Notes: generated from the letters alone by a model not told the origin. DNA of 64,000 bases from Cyanophora paradoxa (GCA_004431415.1 QPMI01000640.1:124001-188000); one strand, 5' to 3'. Shown: positions 9,945-21,945, numbered from the stretch's first letter. Numbers and translations: made by a program.

Positions 9945-12143
9945 ATGCGAGCCCGCGGCCGCCCGCGGCCGGTCGCGGCGTCGGTCGTGCTCGCGCTGCT
10001 CGCCGTTGCGATTCTGTGCGCGGGGCAGGAGCCGAGCGATTGGCGTACGTTACCCGCACCCTCGCCGAAGCCGCCGCCGCCGACTGCGCCGCGAACTGCC
10101 AGAGGTCCCGGAGTGCGAACCGCTCACAACGGACGTTCATGCCTTCTTCTACAGCTGGTATGGCAACCCGCAGGTGCGAGACACGCTCAGCGCCGACGGG
10201 TCGCCGGCGCGCGAGTCGCAGCTTTAAGCTGCGATTGCGATTTAGTCTATATTAGAAACGACTGCGATTACAAACGACTCGCGGGGGGCCCACGCCGCAA
10301 AAGCTTTTGCGGCGTGGGCCCGCCCTCCACCGTAGTCGCAGCTAGCTCCTGCGCATGCGTTGTCCGCAGCTAGCCTGCTCGTGTTACCGCTAACCGTGCA
10401 CGAAATAGCTAACCGTGCGACGCGCACAGGTCGACGGCAAGTGGATTCATTGGTGCGGGCCAGCGCTTCGATCGCTTCAGCTGCTTTCGCGCCATCAAGC
10501 TTGCCGCTGACAGGGACCACGAGTTTCTGAGGGAAGAGAAGACACGCGGCCGGCACGACCCGGACAGGGGCGACCTCGGTGCGCCCCGCAACGTTAACGC
10601 CGAGCTCACGCTTGAGCGCGGCAGCGTGACGCTGATTCGGGGCCGGGCGCAGCGAGCCCGTACTACCCCGCCCTCGGCGCGTACTCGAGCGCGGACCCGG
10701 CGACGGTGCGCGCGCAGCTGAAGCAGGTGCGCGGAGGCGGGCGCGCTCGTCTCGCCGGCGCGCGATTCCGGCGGCTGCAGGTGAAGTGCGCGGGGATCGG
10801 CACCATCTCCTACTCCTGGTGGTGCGACAACGACCCCGCCCAGAGCCGCCCCGCGCGACTCGCGGCGCGAGGCGGTGCGGGCAGGGGCCGGGGCAAGGCG
10901 GACGGGCAGGGCGGGTTCACGGACCGGATGCTCAACATGACTCTGGCCGTGGCCCACGAGGAGGGCGTCCTCGTCAACATCCACGTACCCCCCGCCCCGT
11001 CTTCCCCCCCCCTCCGCCTCACGCTTCCCGGGGCAGCTGGAGCCGTACGAGGGGCGGAGCACGGGGACGATCCGGGAGGACCTGGGGTACATCGCGGCGA
11101 ACTACGGCTGGAGCGCCGCGCTGCAGCGCGTCGAGGGCCGCCCTGTGCTCTACGTCTACGACAGCTACCACATCCCCTACGCCGACTGGCGCGAGGTCCT
11201 CCTCCCCGGGTGGCCGCCCCGCTCCGCCGCAGGCCCGGCGGCGCGGGGCTGATGCGGGGTGCGGGGGCAGGGGCGCGGGGAGCGTGCGGGGGACGGGGCT
11301 GGACGGCTTCTTCGTGGGGCTCGTCTGCGAGCCCGGGGACGACCGCGCCGTCCTCGAGGCCGGCTTCGACGCCGGCTACTCCTACTTCGCCACCGTCCGC
11401 CCCGCCCCGCCCCGGCCCGCACGCAGGCTCCCTGCCGCCTCACGGCCGGCGCCGGCGTGCGGCGCGCGCGCAGGAGGGCTTCACGTACGGCTCGACGGCG
11501 CGGCACTGGCCGCGCTTCGTGCGCGAGGCCGAGGAGCGCGGCCGCGCCTTCATCCCCTCCATCGGGCCCGGCTACGACGACCTCCAGGCCCGCCCGCCCC
11601 CGCCCCCGCCCCCGCCCGGGTGCGAGGGAGGGGGCGGGGGCAGATCCGGACGTGGAACGGGGTGAACCTGCGGGAGCGGGGCGCCAACGGCGAATACTAC
11701 GAGGCGATGTTCGAGCAGGCGATGCAGGCCCGGCCCCGCTTCCTCACCAGTGCGCCCCGCCCGCGCCCGCGCCCCGCCCCTGCCGCCCCGCGCCGCTCGG
11801 TCGGTGAGCCGGGGCGGGGCGGCAGTCACGTCGTTCAACGAGCAGGGGGAGGGGACGGCGATCGAGGCGGCGGTGCCGCGGAAGGCCGCGGGGCGGGGGT
11901 ACAAGGACTACGGGCCGCACGGGCCGGACTTTTACCTCCGCAAGACCCGCGCCCTCGTCGCCCGCTTCCTCGAGGCCCGCGCCAGCTGGTGCCGCGCCCC
12001 CCCTCCCCCCCCCTCCCCCCCCCCCCCCCCCACCCACCCACCCCACCCCCACCCCCTTCCCCCGCCCCGCCGGCTTCTGAGGGCCCACCCTGCGCAGGTA
12101 CCCCGCCCTGTACGGTGCAGGCCCCGGGGGCGACGAGCTGTAG
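9945..12143 (+). CDS. GH99 family glycoprotein endo-alpha-1,2-mannosidase-like enzyme
   Basis: The start gives a signal peptide: a basic run, then VAASVVLALLAVAILCAG. Spliced exons then follow GH99 order: DVHAFFYSWYGNPQ, VDGKWIHW, RHDPDRGDLG, YYPALGAYSSADP, GIGTISYSWW, LNMTLAVAHEEGVLVNIHV, GRPVLYVYDSYHIP, GLDGFFVGLVCE, EGFTYGSTARHWPRFV and the catalytic segment SFNEQGEGTAIEAAVP. The latter parallels the FNEWxEGTxIExAxP signature with Trp replaced by Gln, and the acidic residues kept. In animals the enzyme trims glucosylated mannose from N-glycans in the Golgi. Here a cleavable signal or signal anchor likewise suggests the secretory pathway. Joining the last two exons across the C-rich intron near 12000-12100 gives a C-terminus ending GDEL, resembling an ER-retrieval tetrapeptide. 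Substrate specificity is inferred from the family only. Confidence 0.85.
10286..10321. repeat. 36-bp perfect palindrome inside a GH99 intron
   Basis: Bases 10286-10321 equal their own reverse complement, centred on AAGCTT at 10301-10306, with GGGCCC at both ends. It sits in the intron between the WYGNPQ exon (donor about 10173) and the VDGKWIHW exon (starts about 10429). It could form a long hairpin in the pre-mRNA. Confidence 0.9.
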
Positions 12144-12808
12144 ATATCGATCTGGCCTCGGCGAGCGCATGCATATGCGCAGGCCTAGGAGGGAAACGTG
12201 CAGGTGTATGGCCGGGGCGGGGGCCGCCCGCGGCCGCGCACCGCCGCGCGGCCGAGTCGCGATCGAGCACTGCCGCGCCGGCAAAGGCACGCCATGCATA
12301 TGCGCATGCGCACTCCGCGTGACGTCGACGCGCGCCGGCCGCGGCCGCGCGCCGAAGATATGCAGCGAAGATATACGCGCCGGGCATGCAGCGAAGATAT
12401 GCGTATCGGTCGGTGCGCTCTTGATGAGCTCACCGCGTGCGGAGGCCGCCGGGGATCCCATCGCTGCAGCGCTAGCGCTAGCGCGGATCCGGAGCCGACC
12501 CTCGCTGCCTGGGTAGAGGAACTTCCGGAACAACTTCCTGGGGCATTTCTTAGTTGCTTCCGGCAATCGATCGCCCGAATCAGAGACTTGTAGCCGACTA
12601 AGCCGGTGCGAGTCAGTGTCATGAGAGCGACAGCGGCGAACGAATAGCGCCGTCGGCAGCGTTCGCAAACCTCCGGCAGCGCGTCCATTCCGGCAGCATG
12701 CTGCTAGCGCTGTGAGCCGCCCGCCGTCGGCCGCGGACGTCGGCCGGACTGGATCGGACGAGTGTTTCGGGCCGCGGGAGTGCAGCGATCGATATCCGTC
12801 TCGCGCGC
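12144..12808. other. Intergenic region, no gene recognised
   Basis: About 660 bp between the GH99 stop and the acyltransferase start. It contains repeated GCATATGCGCATGCGC-type palindromes near 12168-12310 and two nearby copies of GCGAAGATAT (about 12365 and 12391). No exon pattern was found. Confidence 0.5.
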
Positions 12809-13348
12809 ATGGCGAACGTCGGGGAGCGAGTGCTGATAATGGTGCAGTCTCCGACGCCGGTGCCTGCGCATGCGGCCGGGGGCGGCGGCGAGCTCGAGCT
12901 CGAGGGGCTGCGCGCCTGCGCCGGCGCCGATGGCGGCGCGCCTGCGCCGGTTCCCGAGAGGGGCGCAGCGGAGCTCGACCTGGGGCCGCTGGACGGCCTG
13001 CGGGCCCTCAGCGCCCTCCTGATCGCCGCAGGGCACCTCTTCTCTGGCTGGCTCTACACCGGCGGCGGCCTCGACGGGCCCCAGGCCGCCATGCGCGTGT
13101 ACCCCCTTGACCTGAACCTCCCTGTATCCCTCTTCATCGTCCTCTCCGGCTTCACCCTGACCGCTGTGTACCCCAACGCGAAATCTTCCCCACGCGCCGC
13201 CCTCACCTTCTTTGCCCGGCGTCTCGTCCGCATCGTACCCCTCTACCAGTTCTCCCTGGTGCTGGTCGTACCCGTCACGATCCACTATAACGAGGGCTTC
13301 ACGCCTGGCCTCTTCAAGGTACGGCCTCGTGGCCTCTGGACCTCGAAG

Positions 13349-13382
<34 letters not shown>

Positions 13383-14925
13383 GCTCCCGCCCCCTCCACC
13401 CACCCTCCCCCCTCCAATCCCCCCTCCCCTTCCCTCACCCTTTCCCTTCCCTCCTTCCTTCCCCGCACCAGCACCCCCCCCCCCCTCCCCCCCTCCCCCA
13501 TCCCTCCCCCTCCCTCCCTCCCTCCCTCCCCCCCCCCCCACACACACACACCCTCCCTCCCCTTCGGCCGTGGTCGCCGCCCCTTCCCCCATCTCCAACC
13601 GCACCCGCTACCCCGTCCCCCACTCCTCCCTCGCACTCTCCAACCCCTTCGCGCCCACTGCACCTGCGCCCCGGCCCCGTGCGCCTGCCCTGACACGCCC
13701 CCGCAGATAATGGTTATCACGGCACTCGGCATGCAGTCGCTCGTCGCCGACTGTGCGCTGCTCTCAATGGCTCATTTACTCTTTCTCGCGGTCACAGCTG
13801 ACGGGGCGCCGCGCAGCCCAGTCGACCTTCAACGGGCCCCTCTGGACCGTCAGCGCCCTCCTCGTCTGCTACGCTCTGTACCCCTTCCTCCTTCGCGCCC
13901 TCCGCTCGCGGCCGGCCGCCGCCCTCGTCGCCCTCCTCGTGCTCCTCTCCGCGGCGACCTACCGTCTCGCCTGCGAGCACGTCGCCGAGAAGGGCGTCGC
14001 GGGGGTCGCCTTCCTCCACCTCTTCGTCGCCTACCGCGTTCCAGGGGTGCCCCAATTCGTCTCTTTTCCCCGCCCCCCGCCTCCATCCCCCCTCTTTTAA
14101 TTTCCCCAAACCTCCCCCTGCTGGCGCGCACCAACGTCGGCGGGGCGCAGTTCGTGTGCGGCATCTGCGGGGCGCTGCTGGCGAGGGGGCGGCGGCTGCC
14201 GAGGCCCTCCCTCGTCTCCGAGGCGTGCTCGGCCTCTGTCCTGGCTGTGCGCCCCCGCCGCTCGTCTCCGCTCGCCTCCCGATCCCAAGTGGCGGCTGGG
14301 CGCGCGGGGCGCCGGCGCAGAGCCTGGCCTACGTGATGGCCACCACGCGCGGCAACTTCCGAGCGTTCACGGAGCTCACGGGGTGCGCATGTGCATCTGC
14401 CGCCTCTGCCCCCGCGCCCCGCCGCGCCCCCGCCGCGTCCTCGCTGACGGCGGCGGCGGCACCGGCGCAGCACGCTCGAGTTCGCGCTCGTGCCCCTGCA
14501 CTGCTGCTGGCTCTGGGCCCTCGCCTCCCCGGGCTGCCGCGGCCCGACCCGCTGGGCCCTCGGCTCCCGCCCGCTCCGCCGCCTCGGCGCCGCCTCCTAC
14601 GCGCTCTACTGCCTGCACATGCCGGCCACCTTCCTGATGGCGTGGGCGCTGGGCGGGGGCCCCGCCGCCGTCCCCCTCCGCTACGTCGGGGACCACCACG
14701 GTGCCGTGCCCCAGCGCACCCCCGCACCCTCCCCCAGCTCTAGGTCTAGACCTCCTCGAGCTGATGTACCCGCGTATCGCGATCGGTCCAGGCTGGTTCT
14801 TCTTCCCACTCTGGAGCCTGCCCCTGCTCCTCGCCGCATTCGTGGCCATCGCGCTCGCGGGCCAGAGGTTCGTTGAGATCCCGTGCCGCCACTGGGCGCT
14901 CTCTCGATTCGCTTGGATGAAGTAG
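12809..14925 (+). CDS. Acyltransferase 3 (OafA/NDG-like) integral membrane protein
   Basis: The first exon (12809 to about 13318) has a Pro/Ala-rich cytosolic leader, then LDGLRALSALLIAAGHLFSG, the diagnostic start of the acyltransferase-3 domain with its conserved His in the first membrane helix, followed by VSLFIVLSGFTL and FFARRLVRIVPLYQ (R-x-x-R-I-x-P). Later exons supply helices including GPLWTVSALLVCYALYPFLL, LRRLGAASYALYCLHMPATF and FPLWSLPLLLAAFVAIALAG, ending RFVEIPCRHW before the stop. These match the family of about ten-helix enzymes that O-acylate sugars or lipids using acyl-CoA. The acceptor here is unknown. The first intron (about 13319-13706) is a long C/T-rich tract with 32 consecutive C bases. 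Family assignment is firm. Confidence 0.85.
13349..13560 (+). repeat. Low-complexity C/CT-rich intron tract
   Basis: A 32-base poly-C run (13349-13380) is followed by CCCT/CCTT-rich and CA-repeat sequence to about 13560. It lies wholly inside the first intron of the acyltransferase gene, with the C-rich strand as the sense strand. Confidence 0.9.
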
Positions 14926-15124
14926 TGGGCTTGGATTCGCTTGGATTTCGACAATGCTAGTATTTGGGATTGCAGTTGTAAGTAACAACATGCAGAAGAA
15001 AGCAAGATTGAGACGAAAACCTACTAGGCTATAGCTATATAGCTAGTGCTAGTACGCGGCTGCAGCTGCAATATTTAATCGCCGAGTTCGGCGGAGACGA
15101 TAAAGGGCGCATGCGCAGATCTAG

Positions 15125-17200
15125 CTACAGATCTAAAGCCGCGAGGGCCTGCCGCAGGGTCCCCACGATCTCTGCCGTCGAGGGCCGCCCGGAGGGCTCC
15201 TCGGCCCAGCAGCGCGCGAGGAGCCCCGCGAGGGCGGCCGGCAGGTCGGGGGGGATGGGCGGCCGCTCGCCCCCCTCCAGCACCCGCGCCGTGATCTGCC
15301 GTCCCCGCGCCCAGTATTAGTTATATATATATCTTTAATTCGCTCGGCGCCGGCCTAGCACTAATTCGAGTCCGGAAGCTGAAGGATAGGCCTAGGGTGG
15401 CGGAGGCGTATACGTAGATCGATATCCAGCTACAAAAAAAGCAAGATTGTAGAGAAGAGCGGGGTGCATATGGGCAGGGCAGCGGGGGCGTACGTGCTCG
15501 GGGCGGAGCCAGGCCTCGACGGGGCGGCGGGCGAGGAGCTCCCAGAGGACGACCCCGAGGCCGTACACGTCGCTCCGCTCGTCGTACCCCCGCATCCGCT
15601 CCACCTCCGGCGCCCGGTACTGCCCCCCCGGCCCCCGCGACGGTGAGCCGGCACTCCATCGCAGACCTAGATCCAGACGAAATTGAAAAAAGTCAAACAA
15701 AAGCGGCGCACGTGGCGGTCGCCGACGGGGTTCCTCGGATGGCGCCCGCTCCGCTCCCTCCGGTGGGAGGCGCTGAAGTCTGAACGAAAGGGAACCCCAT
15801 GCAAAATTAAAGGAAATTCAATCGAGACGGATTTCAGAAGCTCAAACCACCAATCTTGACATTTAAGAGGTCGTCCTGCTCTCCATCGCGCAATTCAGCT
15901 TAGTCCATTAGACAAACTTCGGATTTATGCATCACAAATTTCATCCGACGTACCACAAAGATATTCTCAGACTGCGAATTCGCGCGGAGGGACATAAAGC
16001 TTAAGATCCGTCCTCTTGATGCTGGGCCCGGGATACGTATACGCATACGAATTCGCACCTTGAAGTCTTTGTGTATCACAGGTGGCTGTCTGCTTTGCAG
16101 ATAGTGCAGGCCTGCTCACGCAAAGAAATAAAAACATATTTGCATACATATAACACGCGTAGTACGAGCTATACATATTTGCACCAAATAAAAACTTCAT
16201 CAAGGCTTGCAAAACAATTGCACCTTCGGCGATCTGAAGGGCCATAAGCATAATCTGTTTTTGATCCAGCTCGCCAATCAATGAGCTGTTCTGCATCGTT
16301 AACATCACATATCAATATTGTTCATGACAGGCACAAATTCGAATGGAACGGAGGTGCACATGTAGTTCACGCGCGTGCTCACCCGTATGATTTGCTTCAA
16401 GTTCCCTCGCCCCATATACTCCATGACTGCATCGATATCGCGCACCGCAATTCATTGAGTCAGTCTTCTGCGCACTCTGCTACGAGCGGGCAGATGTGGG
16501 GCCCTTCGGGTTCACCGAGAATGGGGCTGGGGGGTCTCAACGAAGCCCCGACGAGAGCGACGACCCGCGGAGACTGCAGGGACCTGCAGCAAATATTTCA
16601 GTACTATTCATTGAATCTCAAAATATGAATTGAAGCTTTTAGAGACATATATGTGTATGTTCAATTGCTCATGAATATATGGTGCGTGCACACGTACACG
16701 TACCAGTGGATATCCGCTTCGCTTCGCAATCTACGTTTCTCTGCGTCTACGTACTCGTCGACGCGGGTCACCCTCTTGACCGCAACGACCTTCCCTGATC
16801 ATGAGAATTGCACGCACAGAGTCGATTTGTGATCGACGAAGAAAACCCAAAGGCAGATATCGATTGCGCCAATTTTGCAAGGCGGACCGTTGTAAATTCC
16901 CCGAAAAATCTCGACTCGTGTGTCCAAATCTGCATACCCGCCGGAGTTTGGCACGATGCGCTCACCTAGAGCCAGCTGTGACCTCGAGTCAGGATGCAGC
17001 CAGGACACCCGGGACAGAGTTTCGGATAAATACGTATATATACGCGGAGCACATGGGAGCGAGTGTACCTTGCGGGCATCAATATTCCACGGTAGTTCAG
17101 TTTCGAACTCGCCCCACTCAAGATGAACGCCGAAATTTGTATGGCCGGCGTCATCACCAAATTTCCAGTCATCCCTCGAGCACGTTTCCAGAAGACTCAT
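15125..17200 (-). CDS. TKL/Raf-like protein kinase
   Basis: Minus-strand gene reconstructed from about nine exons. N-lobe: GERIVPNSGGYADL with VEIFRGIYNGPP (glycine-rich loop), then KVVAVKRVTRVDEYVDAEK with the beta-3 lysine (VAVK), and a Glu in SEADIHW for helix C. Next come SPRVVALVGASLRPPSPIL and VMEYMGRGNLKQIIR (hinge), then ELDQKQIMLMALQIAEG joined to LHYLQSRQPPVIHKDFK. The catalytic loop thus has HKD in place of HRD. The magnesium motif reads DFS rather than DFG after joining exons near 15860 and 15775. C-lobe: YRAPEVERMRGYDERSDVYG and SDVYGLGVVLWELLARRP, then CWAEEPSGRPSTAEIV at the end. The length fits a bare kinase domain with a short N-terminal extension. The first exon and start codon are uncertain. 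It is probably active, since the K, E, D and D positions are all present. Confidence 0.75.
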
Positions 17201-17640
17201 TTTCTGTACACACGAATTAAAATGATGCGTGCGATATTAATTCGTTCGTTCTTTAATTTCGCGGCATTGAAGCGAATTCGAAGCGAACACGTGCGCGGAC
17301 CGTTGGCAGGGCGATCCCCGTGGCTCGCACCTCGCGCACTTTCTCTGCCTCTCGAGATAAAACCTGCGCTTCTCGAGATCAAGCTCGCGAACACTCGATC
17401 GCAGATTCGATTTCAGTACGCACGAGCATCGAGCTGTACGCCGTGCGAATGCGTTCAAACTCTGGATCGTTTGTAGACCTTGAATCCAAATTCGAAAGAT
17501 CTGATCATCAATTTTATGTGCATATGCATGTCACAGAACATGAGGTAGCCTGAACCTATATAATTAGCTATAGGACGCCGGTAAGGAGAGATCTGGATTT
17601 CGAAGTATACTGGTGAAGCCAGCTATTTTAAATTGAAGTG
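17201..17640. other. Intergenic region, no gene recognised
   Basis: About 440 bp upstream of the kinase gene with lower GC than its surroundings and several TTAATT/AATTCG stretches. It probably holds the kinase promoter. No specific motif identified. Confidence 0.4.
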
Positions 17641-17689
17641 CGCCCGAATATTTTGCTGCGATATTACTCATGATCAGCGCGAACGGGGG

Positions 17690-19217
17690 CGCCGCACCTT
17701 GTCCGAGGCAGGTCAATGCGTCAGCGAAAGCCGCCCTGGCCTCGCAGAGCAGCAGGGGAAGCACGGCGGCCTTCTGCCTCGACCACGCGCATGCGAACGA
17801 TCGGGTCAGTCGACGTCGGCATCATCTCGAGCTGCCAAGCGAGGAACGGGGCATGGAAAATGCGTCTCGCAGTCGCCGAGCTGGCTCGCCTGGCGGACGA
17901 TGAGCTCCCAGTCGGAGGAGCTCTCGTCGGGGCCCGCGGAGAGCGCCGCCCCCTCCTCCAGCGCCCCGCCCCCGTCCGCGCGCCTGCCCCCGCCCCGCCC
18001 CCGCGTGCCTGAGCCGCTGACTCCGTCTCCAGAAGCAAACGCACGAGAGGACAACTCGCAGGGCCTCTTCGATTCAAGGAGCCAGCCTCAGCGCGTCCGC
18101 ACGCGTCGAGCCACGCGCACTGGCGCCCCCAGGCCTGCGAGCGAATTTAATCTCCAACGTCATAATTATATAAATTAAACGACTCGGCGATATATCGATT
18201 TCATGATTGAGGTGCTGCTAGACATGAACGCCATTGCGGATCTCTGGACGCACCAACAAGCGCTGGCCATGGCCGGATCGCGATGCGGGCTCGCCAACGT
18301 CAACGCTCGCAGCTTTTCAGCGAGCAGGTCGGCGAGAGAGGAGAGGAGGAGGGTGGACTCTTGGACGACCGCAGCAGCAGCTGCAGACGCCTCCTCGAGC
18401 TCCTCGTGCTGGCCTGCCGCTGCAGCGCGCAACCGGGCCCACCGAGCAGGCAGCGCCGCGACGGAGGTCGCCAGCTCGTCCAGAGCCTGCAGCTGCCGCA
18501 CCGTGGCCGTGGGGCTCCCCAGGCCTGCAGCTGTGCGCGCCACGCCCGAATAAATTAGAGACCGCGAGCGCAGCTACAGGAAAGGTCGCACACGCGTACA
18601 GACCGGGTAGGGGATGCGCATGCGCATGCGCAGCTGCGGCGTCGATTGTGCGGAGCGCCACGGCGAGGGTCTTCGACGCCGCCACGAAGCCGAGGCGATG
18701 GTCTTCCAGTCGCGCCGACAGGCAGCGGAGGGCATGCGCAGCTGCTGCATGCGCATCGATTGCTCCAACGGCCTCTAGATCTCGCGCGTGAAGCATGCGC
18801 TCTAGCTCTGCGCATGCATATGCGCAGAAAGGAGCGTACGCGTACACGTGAGCTTGTAATTGCGCGCTGCCGCTGCCAAATTAAAGCCGGCCCGGAGCAC
18901 GAGCATGAGATCTAGACAGGAAAGATATGCACGTGCTCACTTCGAACGTACAAATCGTCCGGAGGTCCGAGCAGGCTGGCACGCGTTAACGTTGCCCGCC
19001 GGAGCCACCAGCAGATCGAGACGAGCTCTTGATCGAAGTCACGACCAGCGTACGCGTCCGCGTGGGGCGGGAAGCTGACGCTAGCGATCGGCCGCGGCTG
19101 CCAAAGCGCCCCTATGACAAGTACTAGGCGTGGAGTCGATGGCCAGCCGCAGACCGCCCAGATGGCGATGGCGACGATGGCGCAGCTCGCAGACGCGATC
19201 CAGAAGCCGTCGAGGCG
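17690..19217 (-). CDS. Hypothetical helical protein, possible membrane segment
   Basis: Several minus-strand stretches look like exons of one gene but match no family I can name. From the 5' side: LDGFWIASASCAIVAIAIWA (about 19217-19140) could be a membrane helix. ELERMLHARDLEAVGAIDAH and LEDHRLGFVAASKTLAVAL (about 18800-18660) and LQALDELATSVAALPARWAR with ESTLLLSSLADLLAEKLRAL (about 18500-18310) are strongly helical and Ala/Leu-rich. They are reminiscent of BAR-type or coiled-coil helices, but without a signature. A Gly/Arg-rich piece and SSSDWELIVRQASQLGDCE follow near 18000-17870, then LPLLLCEARAAFADALTCL at about 17760-17700. Exon limits and even the unity of the gene are uncertain. Confidence 0.3.
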
Positions 19218-20231
19218 CATGGGTCGCCCGCGCGCTGCTGCTGCATGCATATGTGCGCAGCTGCCGCGCCGCGGCTGCGCGCGCGCGGGCCGGGGCCGGC
19301 CGGCGCGCCGCGGGGGCCGGCCGCGGGCAATTGCAAATTGAAGGCCTATAGCTGCAGCTGGGGCGCGCCCCGCGCGCGGCGCCGGCGCCGGCCGGGCGCG
19401 CGTCGGGCTAGCGCTACGCCGAGGCCTAGATCTCGCTGTGGGGCGGCCTTGCAATTGCAAGCCGATCGGATCGCCGCCGCTACGGCTGCATGCGCAGCTG
19501 TCGCGATCGCGCGCGCTTCAGATGGGCCCAGCTGGCCAGTCCGCGCGCGCGCGCGCAGGGCCGTGGCCTTGAATGTTATCGTTGCGCATGCCGGCCCGCG
19601 ACAAAGCGGCTGCTTCTGCGCCGTGGCCCTTGATAAGTCGACATGCGGCGCGCACCGCGCGCGCCGGGGCGCCGCGCATTCGCCGGCGCATGCGCACCGC
19701 GGCAACAGCACTAATGCTGGCGCGGCGCGCGCCCAGTCCGAACGCCCGCGCAAGTAACTGCCCGCGCGCGCGCGCGCGAAGTAACTGCCCGTGCCGCCCT
19801 CGGAAGTTCCTCTACCCAGGCGCGCCAGCTCAAGCCGGCTTGGAGCTTCTGCAGCTGTAGTTTTCCGGCTCGCCAGCTCCTCCCCTCCCCCCGCCCCCCC
19901 CAATAAAAAAAAAGCTCCCCGCCTAGCGCTAGCTCAATATTATTTATATAATTAAATAAATATAATTGCAAGCTCTGCACGTCTCGCGCGGGCTGCGGGC
20001 GCGCAGGCTGCAACGAGGGGGTCGGGGTCGACGTCGGCCCCGGGCTGCGCTGCGCTCCGCTGCGCTGTGCTCGAGCCCGCCTTCACCGAACTCGCCGCAC
20101 CCCTCCACGCCGCATTCCCCACTGTCCCCCCACTGGAGCCGGCCCTCGTGTTTCTCGCGGCCGCCCGAGCCGGCCCAGCCTCTCTTCCAAGTCAAAACAC
20201 GGTGGCGGGGCGCCGTGGGGCCGGCGAGGCG
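19218..20231. other. Intergenic region rich in GCGCGC and GCATGC palindromes
   Basis: No exon pattern that I trust. There are many GCGCGC runs (for example about 19538-19556 and 19763-19779), CAATTGCAA and TGCATGCGCAG words, and an AT-rich patch at 19935-19970 (ATTATTTATATAATTAAATAAATA) that could mark a transcript end for one of the flanking genes. Confidence 0.45.
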
Positions 20232-21913
20232 CTAGCGGAGGCAGTGCTGGAGGGCCGTCTGGGGGAAGGGGCCCGAGGAGCCCGAGAGGCGGCGGCCCAG
20301 CCCCAGGCCCCCCGGCGCCCCGTGCGACGAGTCCCGCGCCAGCGCGCTCGCCTGCGCGTGAGGTTCGATCCGCACATCGGAAGCGGAGGGGAGGGGCGGG
20401 GGGCGCTTCGCTGGCTCGCTTGCCTGGCGCTGGGCCGAGCCGACGGAGTTGAAGATGGAGGGGGCGGCCGCCCCGTACGATTGCGCCGAGAAGCGCCGCG
20501 GGGAGAGCAGCGGCGGGCCCATGCCCCCCGCGTCGTAGCTGCGGCGGGGGGCGTCAGGGTCGCGAGGAACAGGGCCTGCCTCCGCCGCGCTCGCCTGTGG
20601 TGGATTGGGGAGGAGAAGAGGCCGGGGCCGGACCCCGAGGGGCCCGGCGAGGTGCCCGGGGGCGGGTTCAGGGGTACGGAGTTGAGGAGCCGCCCGAGGA
20701 CGGGGTCGGGTGCCGCGAGGCGGCGGTCGGGGTACGACGACGGGACGGGGGGGGCGGGGGCGGGGGCGGGGCGGGGGGGGGAGGAGGGGCCGGCCCTTGG
20801 GGGGTCCGGGAGGGGCCGGGAGGGGCCCGACGGAGTACGGGGCGGACGGGGGCGCGGGCGCGGGGGCCGGGCGGGTAAGGGGCGCCTCGGGGGGGCGCGT
20901 GGCGTGCTGGAGATGCGGGGAGGAGGGGCTGATGAACCCCAGGCTGGTGCGCGCCAGCTGCTGCACGCGGCTGTCCCAAGACGAGCCCACCAGCTGTGAC
21001 AGCGGCTCCTGCGCGCCCCTCGCCTCGCGAGGCGGCGGGGGGGGGGGGGGGGGGGGGGGGGCGCGGGGAGGGGGGCGGCGCACCGCCGCGCCCTGCGAGC
21101 GCGCCAGCTGAATGTTCTCTGTGCGACGCGACGTGAAAAGGAGGGGCGGGAGGGGGTAGTGGGAATGGAAGGGGGTACCCGAGCTGCCCTCGCACGCCAG
21201 GCACAGAAGCGCCAGCGCCTGGATGGCGACGCCGGTGTCGGTCTGGCCCCGCTCTCAGCCCGGGAAAAAATGGAAGGGGGGTAGGCGGGGCACAGTGGGG
21301 GTGGCGGCGATGTTGGCGAGGGCAGCGAGGAAGCCGTACTGAGCCATCGAGGCGCGAAGGCCTGCGGGGATGAGGGGCGGAGGCGAGGCTCAGCGAGAAG
21401 AGGACGAGCTCGCGGGAGGCAGGGGGGGGGGCGGGGGGGGGGCGCGCACCCCTGCGGCGGGCGTCGTCGGCGCGATCGTACATGTGCCCGAGGAGCGTGA
21501 TCGCCTCGGCCGAGGCCTCCGCGAACGCCCCCGACACGATCTGCCGCCCCCGAGGAGACGCCGTGAGCGAGCGCCCCTCCCGGCTCCTCGCGCGCAGCAG
21601 CCGGCGGCTTCTTCGGGGGTACGCCGACGCACGCGGGCGAGCATGCCGGACTGGTATTTGTACGAGGCGCAGACGACGCCGCAGGCCACAGCGTCGGCGC
21701 CCTCCTCGATGCACGTCTGCGCGGCGCCCCGCCGGCTCGGTCGGGGGGGCGGGGGTGCAGGGCAAGGGCGGGAGGGAGGGGGCGTGGAGCGGGAGAGACG
21801 TACGGGGAGGATGGTGGCGGGGGAGAGGCCGACGAGGGTGTAGAGGATGCGGAACGCGGTCGCCATCGCTGCCGTCGCCCCGCCCGGGCGTCGGCCCCCG
21901 GGCGGGCGCGCGG

Positions 21914-21945
<32 letters not shown>

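Noticed and set aside
17690-19217. Assignment as a sorting nexin or BAR protein
   Set aside because: Only helical composition supports it; no PX domain or BAR signature could be seen.
20067-20999. Plus-strand 310-residue frame over the armadillo-like gene
   Set aside because: Gly/Arg/Ala-biased translation with no recognisable motif, complementary to minus-strand exons and introns.
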